Origin: Cycas panzhihuaensis
Lineage: Eukaryota; Cycadophyta
Reading direction: 5' to 3'
NCBI GenBank assembly: GCA_023213395.1
Contig: CM041465.1
Span: forward strand, 38,013,741-38,077,740
Length of the DNA stretch: 64,000 nt
Part shown: one piece after another, positions 11,275 through 21,998 of the stretch
Layout: the number at the start of each line of letters is the position of its first letter
Position numbering within the stretch: the first letter of the stretch is position 1
Made by a program: the position numbers and the translations under genes
Notes under the pieces: model-generated
Told to the model about the DNA's origin: nothing
Seen by the model: only the letters and a program-made list of their open reading frames with translations
Databases searched by the model: none

Positions 11275-12633
11275 ACCACTTGGTTACCCTTCCAGTGTGC
11301 TCTTTCTTTTTAGGTGTTTCCTCTTCTTCACGGTTATTTCTGATTTTCAATCTAGCTACCTCTTTTCTCAATGCCTCCAATTCCGATTCCTCCTCTGCTA
11401 CCCCTACCTGGCAGAAGGGTCGGTTGTATTGGTTTTGCTTCAACTCCCTAATCTCGTCTTGTAACCTCAGCAGCAAGGAGTCTTGTCCTCCCGCTTGGGC
11501 GTCCATTTCCATTTCAAAGTCTAATGCCAGATCTTGAGCATTCTTAAATGATTTCAATGGATGAGCATGCATCATGGCTCGCAACTTCTCGTTCAACCCT
11601 CTTACAAAGTAATTCTTCATATTATGGTCAGTTATCGTCTCATTGACCATGCTTGCCGCAATAATTTTCATTCGGCTAATGTAAGTTAGGACAGATTCTC
11701 CCGACCTCTGTCTGATCTCTCGTAGTGCGATTTCGACGGCTTCATTACTGCGAAACTTTTGAAATCTCTCTTCAAATGCTTTCTTAATTTTCACCCATGG
11801 CTCATTCTTGTTTGTTTCCTTATACCATGCCAAGGGTACTCCTCTCAATGTACAAGCGAAGCGTGCTTTGATTTCATCTTTGTCTGTAATCTTTTTGACA
11901 TCAATGAGGCTCTGAAATAGATATACATGCTCTGCTGCGTCTGAAGTATCATTAAAGATTAGTTTCCCAAAGTCTCCATAGTCGTCCATTTTGGGAGATT
12001 GTAATTGTCCCCCACCTGATGGTGATTTTTCCCTTCCTCCCTCCTTTGGGGATGCACTGGGAGTAACTACTACTGTACTCTCTTTCCCAAATAGCAGATT
12101 TTTAAATGGTGTTTTTATGTGTATAGGTTCCACTACACCTGGAACTTGTATAGTCAATGGTGTTACCGTAATGTAAGATTGATCAGATCCCTTTACATCG
12201 AATCTTCAAAAAGCATCTCGTTAGCTTGTTTTCCCAATATCTTGGGGACCTTCCTCCGCCTTCTTATCATTGTCACCTAGGTCCTTGAGCTGTCCTCCTT
12301 TAGTATACTTCCCTCTGTTAGGATCTCTTTATGTTTTTCATCCACTTTTGGCTTCCCTTCAATCTCCAGGCTAAACAAATCATCTCTGATTGGGGCTAGT
12401 GTCAATACCATGTGTTCGCCATGGGTTTCCTCTTCCTGAGGTGTCTGGGCTCCACTTGCCTCAGATCCTTCAACGGACTGTCCCTTAGTCTCGTTGTTTT
12501 GCGAACTTAATCTCCTCGCCCTTCTGAGTTTTGCTTCTTTTGACCGTCTTAGTGCCCTTTGTCTACTGGTTTCCTTTTCCTTGGGTGAAGTATCCTTCGG
12601 GGCTCTTGACCTTGAAGGCCTCTTAGGTGGCAT
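11275..12633 (-). pseudogene. gag: GypA1 gag
   Basis: Starts at the minus-strand ATG at 12633 (MPPKRPSRSRAPKD), the same start as GypA2 gag. A basic N-terminus is followed by an acidic spacer, then after a frameshift near 12160-12277 the capsid-like core: GDFGKLIFNDTSDAAEHVYLF, ARFACTLRGVPLAWYKE, WVKIKKAFEERFQKF and SVLTYISRMK, typical of Retrotrans_gag. A heptad-like Glu/Lys-rich segment (ALRKEVARLKIRNNREEE) precedes the first knuckle, where the solo LTR intervenes. The 301-codon core frame is otherwise open. Confidence 0.85.
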
Positions 12634-12760
12634 TGGAAGGTCCCCTAGGCTGCCGGTGGCTTAGTTACTGACCCGCCATCACGGCCGGCGGGGTCCTCTG
12701 CCCTTTACACATTCTTTTCCCTTGAAACCCCTAGGCCTGTCCCTCCTCAGCGGACGTGAG

Positions 12761-12772
12761 CAGCGGAACCAA
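12761..12772 (-). other. GypA1 primer-binding site
   Basis: Minus strand after the LTR reads TTGGTTCCGCTG; GypA2 has TTGGTTCCGTTGCC at the same place. The shared TGGTTCCG core fits a tRNA-derived primer site that is not the initiator-Met type. I do not assign the tRNA. Confidence 0.65.
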
Positions 12773-13673
12773 TGTTGACTTTCTTTGGGGGTGCCTTGTT
12801 ACACTTACGAGATACCCCTTGCTACACTTGTCAAGGTTACAGGCGCTATAGTCTAGTTTCGGGATCATCAACATGGTCATTCACATACATTCCATATATA
12901 ATTCACGAGCGGTACAATGATGCAATCAATACATACTCGAGAAATCATCATCACAACATCAAGAATACACCAATTTCCACGTAACTCTTCCTTTTATTAA
13001 GTCAGCAGTTTATTTACGGAGGTGGAATGCATTCACGAGCATTCCAAAGACATACAATCTTTCTGTTACAATGCGTGCCGGATAGTACTTATCATACGAT
13101 GATGCTCCAAATGGGTGTCATACGTCTTGGCTCTGCACCTTTGCGTGCAGTGATATCCGGCTCTCACCCTCGAGAGTATACAATATGATTGACTCACTCG
13201 GCTCTCACCCTCGAGCACATGACATCGGAATGAATAACTCGGCTCTCACACTGGAATGGTCCTCAAAGCATCATTAAATATGTCCCTTTGATACCTTTTG
13301 GATGAAAGGTTATGACCCAAAGTCATAACCATACCTTTTTGTCACCAAGGTACCCTTTCACTTAAATCATTAGTTATACACTTTAACTAATGTCTCAGAG
13401 GTCCGTCACGTCCGTGCGTCAGCGACTTCTCGGGCCTCCACCGGTCCCTTGCCGCATGCGTACCGCTTCCATTCGGTTACGTTCCGCTCTTTGCACGTAT
13501 CTCGTAGTACGTACCCGTTCAGTGCACGTACCATCATACGTGCACTGCACTTTGGTTTTTCCACTATTTCGCCTTGTGCGTACCTCCATATGGTCCGTAC
13601 TTGCATTCCTTTGGTTAATACAAGCCTATATTCCGTCTTCCTCAAGGCCTATGTGTCACAATATGTCCCAACA
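12773..13673 (-). repeat. 5' LTR of GypA1 (901 bp)
   Basis: Plus strand TGTTGACTTTC...GTCCCAACA. It pairs with 6833-7749 and has the same three CGGCTCTCAC motifs at about 13157, 13199 and 13240. Its inner edge abuts the primer-binding site, which fixes the transcription direction as minus. Confidence 0.9.
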
Positions 13674-14232
13674 GTGTCTTCCTAGATCTGAAGTCATTTT
13701 TTGCATCGGAGATTAGAAAAACAAAAAATAAAGCTCAAAAAGTAGAGCAGTAGCTAGGATTCTTTTACCCTCTTTTTGCTTATATCTTCGCGTAAAGAGG
13801 CAAAATCAACTCAAGCCCTGGATTTTTAGAATGTCCTCTTTGAGACAAAGAGTTTGATAGTAGATTTGCCTCTAGAAATTGCTCTAATTTTTTTAAAAAC
13901 TAAGATTGAAAAAATGGCAATTGGGAACCCTTTTTTGCAATTCTGGGGCTTAAAAAAAGCTCAAAAAATTCAAAAAAATTGATTTAAGTAAAGCATACAT
14001 GTATGATTATAAATATCTTTAAAATATTTATTTTCAAAAAAAAAATGTACCTAGTTGTTCTATGCAACTTTGAGAATTCTCTACAAAGCTTAACACTTTG
14101 AGATCTAATATGTACGATCTTAAAGTCTTGAAGTTTGCTACAATGGCCTCTCTAAGTCTTTATGAATCTTGAAGCCTCTGTCGAGTGGTCCCTTCAAGAA
14201 AATGCCCTAGATCAAGTGATGCTCTAATACCA
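13674..14232 (-). other. CopB leader and primer-binding site
   Basis: Non-coding A+T-rich stretch between the GypA1 insertion and the CopB LTR. At 14221-14232 the minus strand reads TGGTATTAGAGC, a one-base variant of the initiator-Met primer site. The leader continues on the other side of GypA1 at 6708-6832. Confidence 0.75.
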
Positions 14233-14437
14233 TAAAAGAATTCAAAGCATGAAAAGAGAAATAATCTTTATTTCTTGATGATACAACTGTGGTATGGTAA
14301 AGGTATTTAAAGAGAATACAACAAAAGCATGAATGACAAATGTCAAACATGTAGGATTGTTATACCAACTTTCTAATTTTTGACATTCTAAGTTCTAATA
14401 ATAATATTACTACTAAGAATAAACATTATTTCTAACA
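14233..14437 (-). repeat. 5' LTR of CopB (205 bp)
   Basis: On the minus strand it begins TGTTAGAAATAATG and ends TTCTTTTA immediately before the primer-binding site (expected final CA). It contains a TGACA-AA-TGTCA dyad near 14333. No partner LTR is in the window. Confidence 0.75.
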
Positions 14438-14737
14438 CAAATATCATCCTCATCTCTTGTTGCCCTTGTTTCAGTGACTAGTCCCTACACATCCCCCTCA
14501 CATGCTTCTATCCCCTAGTCTCGCTCATTATCTTTACCTCTTATCACCACGCCCCCCGCCCCCCCCAATTTTCAATTCCTCCACATCACTTACCTGGTAC
14601 TTTTCATATTCCCTAGGCCTTATCCCTCACCCTTTTCCTATAGACTTTCCACATCCCTCATGGGCCAATCCTCAACTAAAGTTACATTCCCATCTTATCC
14701 TCTTGTTCCTTACCCTCTCCTAAACCTTCCATACTTC
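14438..14737. other. Unassigned pyrimidine-rich spacer
   Basis: Roughly 300 bp rich in C and T on the plus strand, with a C-tract near 14551-14566. No domain is recognised. It lies between the CopB LTR and the CopC target duplication (ACTTC at 14733-14737) and is therefore on the far side of the CopC insertion from GypB. It may belong to GypB but shows no supporting motif. Confidence 0.5.
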
Positions 14738-14930
14738 TATTAAACAAAACCTATAGTATGAAAATGAAATGCTTGATTATGTGAGAGAGACTCCCTTAAC
14801 ATATATACATCAATAATTTGTAACCACTCTTTGTCTGTATGCCATGTGTCAGACATTTGTCTTTATTACATGAAGAGGGGCTTAATACATGACCCTCAAA
14901 ATTGTTTAGATAAAACATTACATCTTAACA
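14738..14930 (-). repeat. 3' LTR of CopC
   Basis: Minus strand TGTTAAGATGTAATG at the 14930 end; the inner boundary carries a polypurine tract AAGAGAGGG (14931-14939, minus). The far end reads TATTAAAC on the plus strand, where the partner LTR has TGTTAAAC. An inverted TAATGTTTTATC motif lies near 14910. Confidence 0.9.
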
Positions 14931-14939
14931 CCCTCTCTT

Positions 14940-15416
14940 AATGTTTTATCTTCTTAAACCAAACCTATTTCTAAAAAATTGAAATTTATCCTTGCTAAGT
15001 GGCTTTATTAGAATATCTGCAATCTATTCATTCAATGAGCAGTGTGTTAGATCAATCTCCTTATTTTGTACCTTTTCTCATATAAAGTGATAGTGTACTT
15101 CAATATGCTTGGTTTGAGCATGAAAGACTGGATTTTTAGTCAATTTTATTGCACTCTGGTTGCCACAAAAAAATATTGTTAGACTCTTGTTGCTGCTGGT
15201 CTAAATTTATCAGAAGTTGTCTCAACCAAACTGCTTCTCAGGAAGCACTAACTGCTAACTTGTACTCTGGTTTTGTGGATAACAAGGCAACTGTTGATTG
15301 TCATTTGCTACTCCATGAGATTGTTTCTAACCCAAAGAAGAAGTGGTATCCACTTGTTGATTTTCTTTTTTCTTTATCTCTTGCATAGTCTAAATCACAA
15401 AATCCAATCAATTTAC
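14940..15416 (-). pseudogene. pol: CopC RNase H (broken)
   Basis: Minus-strand translation in shifting frames gives KNPVFHAQTKHIEVHYHF near 15090-15150 and, further upstream, the GYCF/SW/KKQ region of Copia RNase H around 15240-15380. RNase H removes the RNA strand during cDNA synthesis. Stops and frame changes show decay; the domain ends at the 3' polypurine tract and LTR. Confidence 0.8.
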
Positions 15417-16470
15417 CTATCCCACCATCTGGATAAATGAGATATATGAAGCTCCCTTCAGATATCTAAGTATCCTTTTTGCAACTCTCCAATGTGCTAT
15501 CTTTGGATCTTGCATATATCTCGAAACTAGTCCAACAGAGTAAGAGATATCAGGTCTGGCTGCAGTGAGACATATCAGACTCCCAATCAATTGTCTATAT
15601 AGAGTTGCATCAACTAAAGTGTCTTCTGCAGATGGAGTCAAGTCACAACTAATTTTCATGGGAGTTGCACAACTATTGCATTCTTCCATTTTGAATCTTG
15701 CCAACAAATTCTTGGTGTATTTGTTTTGAGACAAAGTGACTAAGTCTTCCTTCTGATTGACTTCTATACCAAGATAGTAATTTAGAAGTCCCAAATCAAT
15801 AATTTCAAAACCTTTTTCCAATTGTACTTTTATATTTGTAATGGATTCTATGTCACTCCCTGTGAGAATCATATTATCCACATAGACTACAATTATTGCG
15901 ATCTGTTCTTGATTTTTCTTTACATATAAGCTGAAATTTGAGTCACAACTGTGAAATCTATTTTGAGTGAAATATTTGTCAAATTTGCCTTGCCAAGCCC
16001 TTGGAGCTTGTTTTAGCCCATATAATGCCTTTTTCAACCTGTATACAAGATATTCCTGACCAATTTGGATATATCCATCTGGTTGTTTCATGTAAACCTC
16101 TTTTTCAAGATCCCCATTCAAAATGGCACTTTTTATGTCCAACTGATAAATTTTCCAATTGTGTTGTGCAGCTAAGGATATTACCATTCTCACTGTATTC
16201 AATTTTGCTACTAGTGAAAAGGTTTCATCATAATCTCTTCCAACTGTCTGAGTGTAACCCTTAGCTACCAATCTAGCCTTATGTTTTTCTATTCCACCAT
16301 CAAAATTTTCTTTTATCTTATAAATCCACTTGTAATTAACAATAAGTTTATCTGTGGGTGGGTCGACTAGCTCCCATGTTTTGTTTTTGGAATTTGATTC
16401 CATTTTCGTGTCCATTGCAACCTGCCATTCTGCATGTTGTCTTGCTTCTTCATATAATTAGGGCTCTACA
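15417..16470 (-). pseudogene. pol: CopC reverse transcriptase
   Basis: A 332-codon minus-strand frame holds almost the complete Copia [61 protein letters not shown], the active-site block VVYVDNMILTGSD, then LLNYYLGIEV, DATLYRQLIGSL and RPDISYSVGLVSRYMQ. The catalytic YVDD reads YVDN, so the second aspartate is lost and the enzyme is predicted inactive despite the long frame. RT copies the element RNA into cDNA. Confidence 0.92.
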
Positions 16471-16479
16471 AAGTTGAAT

Positions 16480-17780
16480 ATGGCTTAGTGTTTCTGGCTC
16501 CTTGCTCTGTGAGCGAACATGCCTCCTTTAGCTTCCTCAATGGTTTCAAGATACCATTTAGGTATCTTTTTGGAAGATGTTCTCCTTTCTTCATCTTCTT
16601 CAGGGCTTGAATCTCTGTGAGAAGAGGGTGCCCTTTCTGATTGTTCCTCTTCATCTGTTCCTGTATCTTTTGATGTGATTCTTGATATTTCTTCAGGTGG
16701 AACCCCTTCTATTAAAGTCTTATTTGTGAGCTCTTTGATTTCCTGATATGGCAATCAGCTTCCAACAATATCTTTTTCATTGAATATAACATCTCTACTT
16801 ATATAGACCCTGTTTGTTTTTAGGTTTATACATCTGTAGGCTTTTGAATTTTTATTGTAACCTATCATTATGCATTCTATGCTTTTACAATCAAGCTTTG
16901 ACCTTTTCTTGTTTGGAATGTATACAAAGGCTTGACAGCCAAAGATTTTTAGGTTACTTACATCTAGCTTATATACCATCCATGCCACTTCAGGCATTAT
17001 TTTGCCTAAGGCTTGTGTTAGACTCTGATTTCTTAGATACCTAGCTGTGTTCATAGCTTCTGCCTAATAGGTTGTTGGAATCTATTTGTTTTGAACAATG
17101 CTTCGAGCCATTTTCATAATTGTCCTATTCATTCACTCAACCACCCCATTTGACAAAGTTGTATGGGGAGTTGTAATTTGTCACCATATCCCATGAGTTC
17201 TGCAAAAGATCTAAAACTCATTTGAGATATACTCACCTCCTCCATCTAATCTAATGCATTTTATTTTGTTCCCACATTCTAATTCGGCTTTGGCCATGAA
17301 TTCTTTAAATTTTTCAAAAGTCTATATTTCACTATAGAGAAAGTAAATCCAAACCTTCCTAGAAAAATCATCAATAAAAGTGAGAAAATATCTCGCACCA
17401 TTGATTGAGCATGGAGTAATAAGTCCACATAGCTCAATGTGTACCAATTCTAATTTGCTTTTTGTGCACCATTCACTTTTCTGAAATGGGAGCCGATGTT
17501 GTTTTCTAAATAAATAACTTTTACAGACAAAGGGATGAAATGCTACATCAAGAAGTCCATCTACCAATTTTGAATTTCTTAGCAATTCTAATCTATCAAA
17601 AGAAATGTGCCCATACTTCAAATGCCAGAGTCTATTATTATCAACATTTGCAACAGCATATGCTTTTACATCCTTGTTTGCAACAATAGGGTTAGAAAGC
17701 AACCTATAAAGATCATTGCTTTCTATTCCCTTAGCAATTATAGTGCCTCCCTTTTTCATATCTAAAATGTAACAAAAGCC
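16480..17780 (-). pseudogene. pol: CopC GAG-pre-integrase and integrase (broken)
   Basis: At 17322-17759 the minus strand gives ESNDLYRLLSNP and LWHLKYGHISFDRL (GAG-pre-integrase), CKSYLFRKQHRLPF, then HIELCGLITPCSINGARYF and FIDDFSRKVWIYFL (integrase core start). At 16755-17054 the core end and linker appear (NLKIFGCQAFVYIPNK, KLDCKSIECIMIGYNKNSKAYRCINL). The middle has frameshifts. An acidic, Ser-rich linker at 16485-16754 leads to RT. Confidence 0.85.
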
Positions 17781-18184
17781 TTCTTCATCAAAAATGGTTC
17801 TCAGTTTTTTCTTCCTGAGCTATGAAACAAAGAGAAGATTCTTTTTTTGAACAATTCCTTTCATTTCAACAGCTATTGTTCCAATCCCCTTGATGTTGAG
17901 AGGATATTTATCTCCTAACTCTACTGACTTGTTAGAACAATAGGGTTTCAGTGATTCAAACCATTCTTCATGACCTGTCATTTGTCTGGAAGCTTTTGAG
18001 TCGATGTACCAGACATCCTCATCTTCAAGGCTAGCAGTGAGTGCAACTATGAAGACAGTTTCTTCTTCATCCTCATCGAAGTTGGTTTGTTCCGTGCTAT
18101 AATTACCAGCAAGTCTTTTCCCTCTCTATATCTCGACTCTCCTCTGAAAACATTGATATGGAAAATGCCCTGACTATCCACAAT
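17781..18184 (-). pseudogene. pol: CopC protease and part of second zinc knuckle
   Basis: The minus strand gives VWYIDSKASRQMTGHEEWF near 17960-18030: the protease active site with DSGAS changed to DSKAS. Downstream are the KLNKGIGTI-type strand and a LSVS-like block with stops. At the right edge the second half of a CCHC knuckle (SGHFPYQC) runs to the GypA2 insertion; its first cysteines are on the other side, at 33856 onward. Confidence 0.85.
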
Positions 18185-19011
18185 TGGTGGGACATAATTT
18201 GACACGCTGGGCTATGAGGAAGACCAGAAATAGGCTGTGTAACCTTGGATGTGCAGGTATGGACCGTACGGAGGTACGCATGAGGTAGAAAAGTGGAAAA
18301 AAGATTCAGGTACGTATGATGATAGGTGCGTGCACGAAAAGGTACGCAACACGATATCGTACCTCCAAAGAAGACGCAAGCAAACAGAGAAGGTATGCAC
18401 GGCAGGACTGGACAGATGGATACCTAGGTTGACGTCAGACGTACGTAGAGACGTACGAATGGTTAGAAACAACAGTTAAAAAGGTTAACTAAGGGTTAAC
18501 AAAAGGTACGCTTATGACTGAAAAGGTATAGTTATGACAGGGAGTCATAACCTTTCAACCAAAAGACACCAAGGAGGCATATTTAAGAGACTTTACAAGG
18601 ATCATTTGGCTAGGGTGAGAGCCAAGTATTGAGACACTCAATGGTACTAAGCTGTATGTATGACAAAGAATCGAAAGCGGTATCGTCTGAGTACACATGT
18701 GACAAGAATAAGTATGTGGCTGGAATGCACAGGGAATGCATTCCAACACCTTGTGTACAAAGACTTATTGCTTAATAAAAAGAAGAGTTACGTGGAAATT
18801 GTTACTCTCTGTGTTTTATGAAGATTGGATGCTGAATATGTGTTGATTACTGTATTGTTGTGTGTAAATTGTGACATGATTATGTAGAATTGTTAATAAA
18901 TCTGTGTGATCTATGTGGATGAATATGTTTACTATATTCTAGACTAGACTACCTATGTTACCTTGACAAGTGTACCTTTCCCATAAGTGCAGTGGGAAAC
19001 CTAAGTCAACA
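18185..19011 (+). repeat. 5' LTR of GypA2
   Basis: Begins TGGTGGGAC (partner LTR TGTTGGGAC) and ends AAGTCAACA. Rich in GTAC-containing motifs between about 18255 and 18530, several of which read GTATG here and GTACG in the 3' LTR, the expected mark of cytosine deamination. Confidence 0.92.
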
Positions 19012-19152
19012 TTGGTTCCGTTGCCTACGTCCACTGAGGAGGGACTAAGGCCAGGAGTTTCATAAGGGGGAATGATCAAAGGACAGAGGACCCTGACTGT
19101 CGTCGTGATGGCAGGCTGTAACTAAGCCTCAGACAGCTAGGGGGCCTTCCAA
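19012..19152 (+). other. GypA2 primer-binding site and short leader
   Basis: TTGGTTCCGTTGCC directly follows the LTR and matches the GypA1 site. About 140 bp of leader precede the gag ATG at 19153. Confidence 0.75.
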
Positions 19153-20394
19153 TGCCACCTAAGAGGCCTTCGAAGGCGGAAGAGCCACAAAAGGATACTT
19201 CACCTAAGGGGAAGGAGATAAGTAGACAGAGAGCATTACGATAGTCAAAAGAGTCAAAATTGAGAAGGGCAAAAAGACTAAGTTCGCATAATAACGAGAC
19301 TAAGGGGCAGTACGTTGAAGAATCTGAGACAAGTGGAGCCCAGACACCTCAAGAGCAAGGAAAGGGAAACAATGGCGAGCAAATGGTATTAACACCTGCC
19401 GCAATCAAGTATGATCTATTTAGCCCAGAAAGGGAAGAAAAACCAAAAGTGAATGAGGAACATAAAGATACCCTAAGGAAGGAAGATAATATACCTGTGG
19501 AAGATACCCCGAAGGACCTAAGTGACAACGAGAAGAAGGCGGAGGAAGGTCACTCGGCATATTGGGAAAATAAGTTGACAAGACAACTCTTTGAGGATTT
19601 GGCAAACAAAGGGTCTGACCAATCATATATAACGGTTACATCATTGACAGTACAAGTACTAGGTGTGCTGGAACTTATACACCTAAAGACACCATTCAAA
19701 AATCCCCTATTTGGAAGGGAGAACATTGCAATAAGCACTCCAAACACACCACCTAAAAAAAAGGGTGAAGAGGGAGAAGTAGAATCCCTTAAGGAGGAAA
19801 GAGGAGAAGAATCACCGCTGAGTGGAACGCCAGTACAGTCACCCAAGATGGACGACTACAGAGATTTTGGGAAATTGATCTTTAATGACACCTCAGATGC
19901 AGTCGAGCACGCATATTTGTTCTAAAACTTGATTGATGTAAAGAAAATCACAGATGAAGATGCAATAAAAGCTAGATTCGTTTGCACATTGAGGGGAGTA
20001 CCATTGGCATGGTACAAGGAGTTAAATAAGAAAGACTCATGGGCCAAGATAAAGAAATCTTTTGAGGAAAGGTTTCAGAAATTCCGAAGCAATGAAGCAA
20101 TGGAAATTGCTTTAAGGGAAATCAAACAAAGACCAGAAGAATCGGTATTGACCTATATCAGCCGAATGAAAATCATTGCTACCAACATGATCAATGAGAC
20201 AGTGACAGATCATAACATGAAAAAATTATTTTGTCAGGGGACTAAAAAAAAAATTGAGATCGATGATGCATGCACATCCACTGAAGTCCTTCAAAAACAC
20301 CCACGATTTGGCATTAGATTTCGAAGTAGAAATGGTTGCTCAAGCTGGAGGGCATGATCCCCTCCTACTAAAATTACAAGAGAAAATAAGGTAA
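19153..20394 (+). pseudogene. gag: GypA2 gag
   Basis: Start MPPKRPSKAEEPQKD at 19153 matches the GypA1 gag start. A basic N-terminus is followed by an acidic spacer, then DDYRDFGKLIFNDTSDAVEHAYLF, ARFVCTLRGVPLAWYKEL, WAKIKKSFEERFQKF and SVLTYISRMK (Retrotrans_gag). A stop near 19244 replaces an Arg-Arg region, a TAA at 19923 stands where GypA1 has Gln, and a frameshift near 20240 follows. Gag would package element RNA; this copy is interrupted. Confidence 0.87.
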
Positions 20395-21102
20395 ATGAAG
20401 CAGAATCAACATAACCGACCCTTCTATCAGGTAGGAGTCTCAGAAGAAGAATCAGAAGTAGAAGCTTTGAGAAAGGAAGTAGCAAGATTAAAAATGAGAA
20501 ATAATAGGGAAGAGGAAGCGGCAAAGAGGAAAAAGGACCGCGAATTCAAAATTGAAAAATGGTGCCACATTTGCGAAGAGAGTTCACACACAAAAAAAGA
20601 GTGTGAAATCAATCCAAAGAATAGTGCAATGCACCAGAGAGACAAATGGTGCCACATATGCGATGTGGATACTCATATGATGAAGGATTGTTTCTACAAC
20701 CCGAGAGGAAGATCATACACAGGACGCGGTAGGGGAAGAGGAGGCAACCCACCTCGAAATGTATACACAACAAGGAGTACGCAGGAATCCTCAAAGAAGA
20801 AGCATCCAATGGGGAGATGCCTCATATGTTTGCAGTTCGGACATTGGAAATCAGAATGCCCAACGAAGCGGGAGTACGAACAAAAACCGTTCGTATGCAA
20901 TAACTGTGGCCCTAGTGAGCACAAAACGGAAGATTGCAAGGGGAAAGCTAAGGCTACCAATCTGATGACAATTATACCAAAAAGTAAAAATGTAAAACTC
21001 CAAAAGAAACAAAAAGAGAATGTAGAAGAAGGGTATCCAAACCCACGAACCGAGATAAATCGATTTCAACAAGCAAAGCAAGTGTTAGAAGAGTTGGACT
21101 AG
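20395..21102 (+). pseudogene. gag: GypA2 nucleocapsid segment with four CCHC knuckles
   Basis: A 235-codon frame in gag register. After a Glu/Lys-rich, coiled-coil-like stretch (VEALRKEVARLKMRNNREEE) come four CX2CX4HX4C knuckles: CHICEESSHTKKEC, CHICDVDTHMMKDC, CLICLQFGHWKSEC and CNNCGPSEHKTEDC. An RGRGRGGNPPRN basic linker separates the second and third. All sixteen ligand residues are present. The frame ends at a TAG after QVLEELD where GypA1 reads through. Confidence 0.88.
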
Positions 21103-21998
21103 ACAGAGACTATGCTGCCAATGGGGAAACTTGAAACCAAGCATGTGTACGGAAAAATAGACAAAAAGAGAAAGAAAAAATACTAGAAGAACAAAAAATA
21201 CAGTCCCAAATGGTGCAAATGGAAGAATTGTTTAAAGGATTACCAGCAAAAGATATCCCAAGAATGTTGTTATTGATGGAGAACTTGGTGAAATAATTAC
21301 AATTAACAATCCCCCTATGCCAAGTGATAGATTGGATTAAAGGAGGAATATTGCATCAACAAGGAATCGCCAAAAGTTTGAAAAAAGTGATGCCATCTTT
21401 CGACATAGATCCCATGGTGACAATTACAGTTTTGGGAGAAACATTTCTGAGTGTAATCGTGGACGAAGGAGCAGCTGTGAATGTACTACCCACCTCGACA
21501 TGGCGGAAGTTGGGGAGTCCGAAGTTGGAAGCAGCGACTTATTCACTAAAACTAGCCAATGAATTGTTGGTGCGACCCGTGGGAAAACTAGCCAATATCA
21601 AGGTGGATGTGGTAGGAATTGTCGTAAAGATCGATTTTATGATTGTGGAAACGGAGAAAGGTGCAACTCCTTATCCAGCGATATTAGGGAGACCGTGGCT
21701 ATACAAAACCCAATGTCTCCAAAGTTGGAAAGATGTAACCTTCACCTTGTCAGATGGAGGGAATGAAGTGGTATTACCGATGTTGGGGAAGAATTCCATT
21801 GAAGTGATACCTGACGATGGTTCAAGTACAACCATTGCGAGTGAAGCAACAACTTCTTCGTTCGACGAAGAAAATCTCTACCATACGACCGAAGAACCCA
21901 CCAAACTGATCGATCGCCAAGAAGCAGAACCGACTTACTTTGGAGAATTTTACAACTCTTCGGAGGATGAAAACGAGATGAAATTTGTGGACTATTAG
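21103..21998 (+). pseudogene. pol: GypA2 protease region
   Basis: After several stops (21103-21320), a 224-codon frame from 21324 gives IDWIKGGI, SFDIDPMVTITVLGE, then the retropepsin region VIVDEGAAVNVLPTSTWRKLG and later ILGRPWLYKTQCLQSWKDV. The usual D-S/T-G-A is D-E-G-A here, a change in the position next to the catalytic aspartate. The frame then runs into an acidic linker and stops at 21996. Protease would cut the polyprotein. Confidence 0.82.

Larger units (their letters stand above)
6833..13673 (-). mobile_element. Gypsy element GypA1, deletion derivative with nested solo LTR
   Basis: Two direct LTRs (6833-7749 and 12773-13673) bound an internal region with gag, knuckles, protease and only the last part of integrase, all minus strand. 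The flanks read ATGTC (6828-6832) and GTGTC (13674-13678), a target duplication with one mismatch. Own length without the solo LTR and its duplication is about 5.96 kb, against about 10.5 kb for its relative GypA2. It lacks RT, RNase H and the integrase core, so it could not move by itself. Confidence 0.88.
4536..14437 (-). mobile_element. Copia element CopB, split by GypA1
   Basis: Minus-strand Copia remains: integrase part, GAG-pre-integrase, protease, knuckle and gag at 4536-6707, start of the leader to 6832, then, beyond the Gypsy insertion at 6833-13673, the rest of the leader and a 205-bp LTR with primer-binding site (14221-14437). Reverse transcriptase, RNase H and the 3' LTR are missing, cut off where the CopA' LTR begins at 4535. 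Confidence 0.8.

Noticed and set aside
14438-14737. Possible host exon with Pro/Ser-rich coding
   Set aside because: The 73-codon frame is low complexity from a C/T-rich tract, with no splice sites or domain to support it.
15417-16415. Intact-looking 332-codon RT gene as a functional gene
   Set aside because: YVDD reads YVDN, upstream domains are broken, and the frame is one part of a decayed Copia polyprotein.
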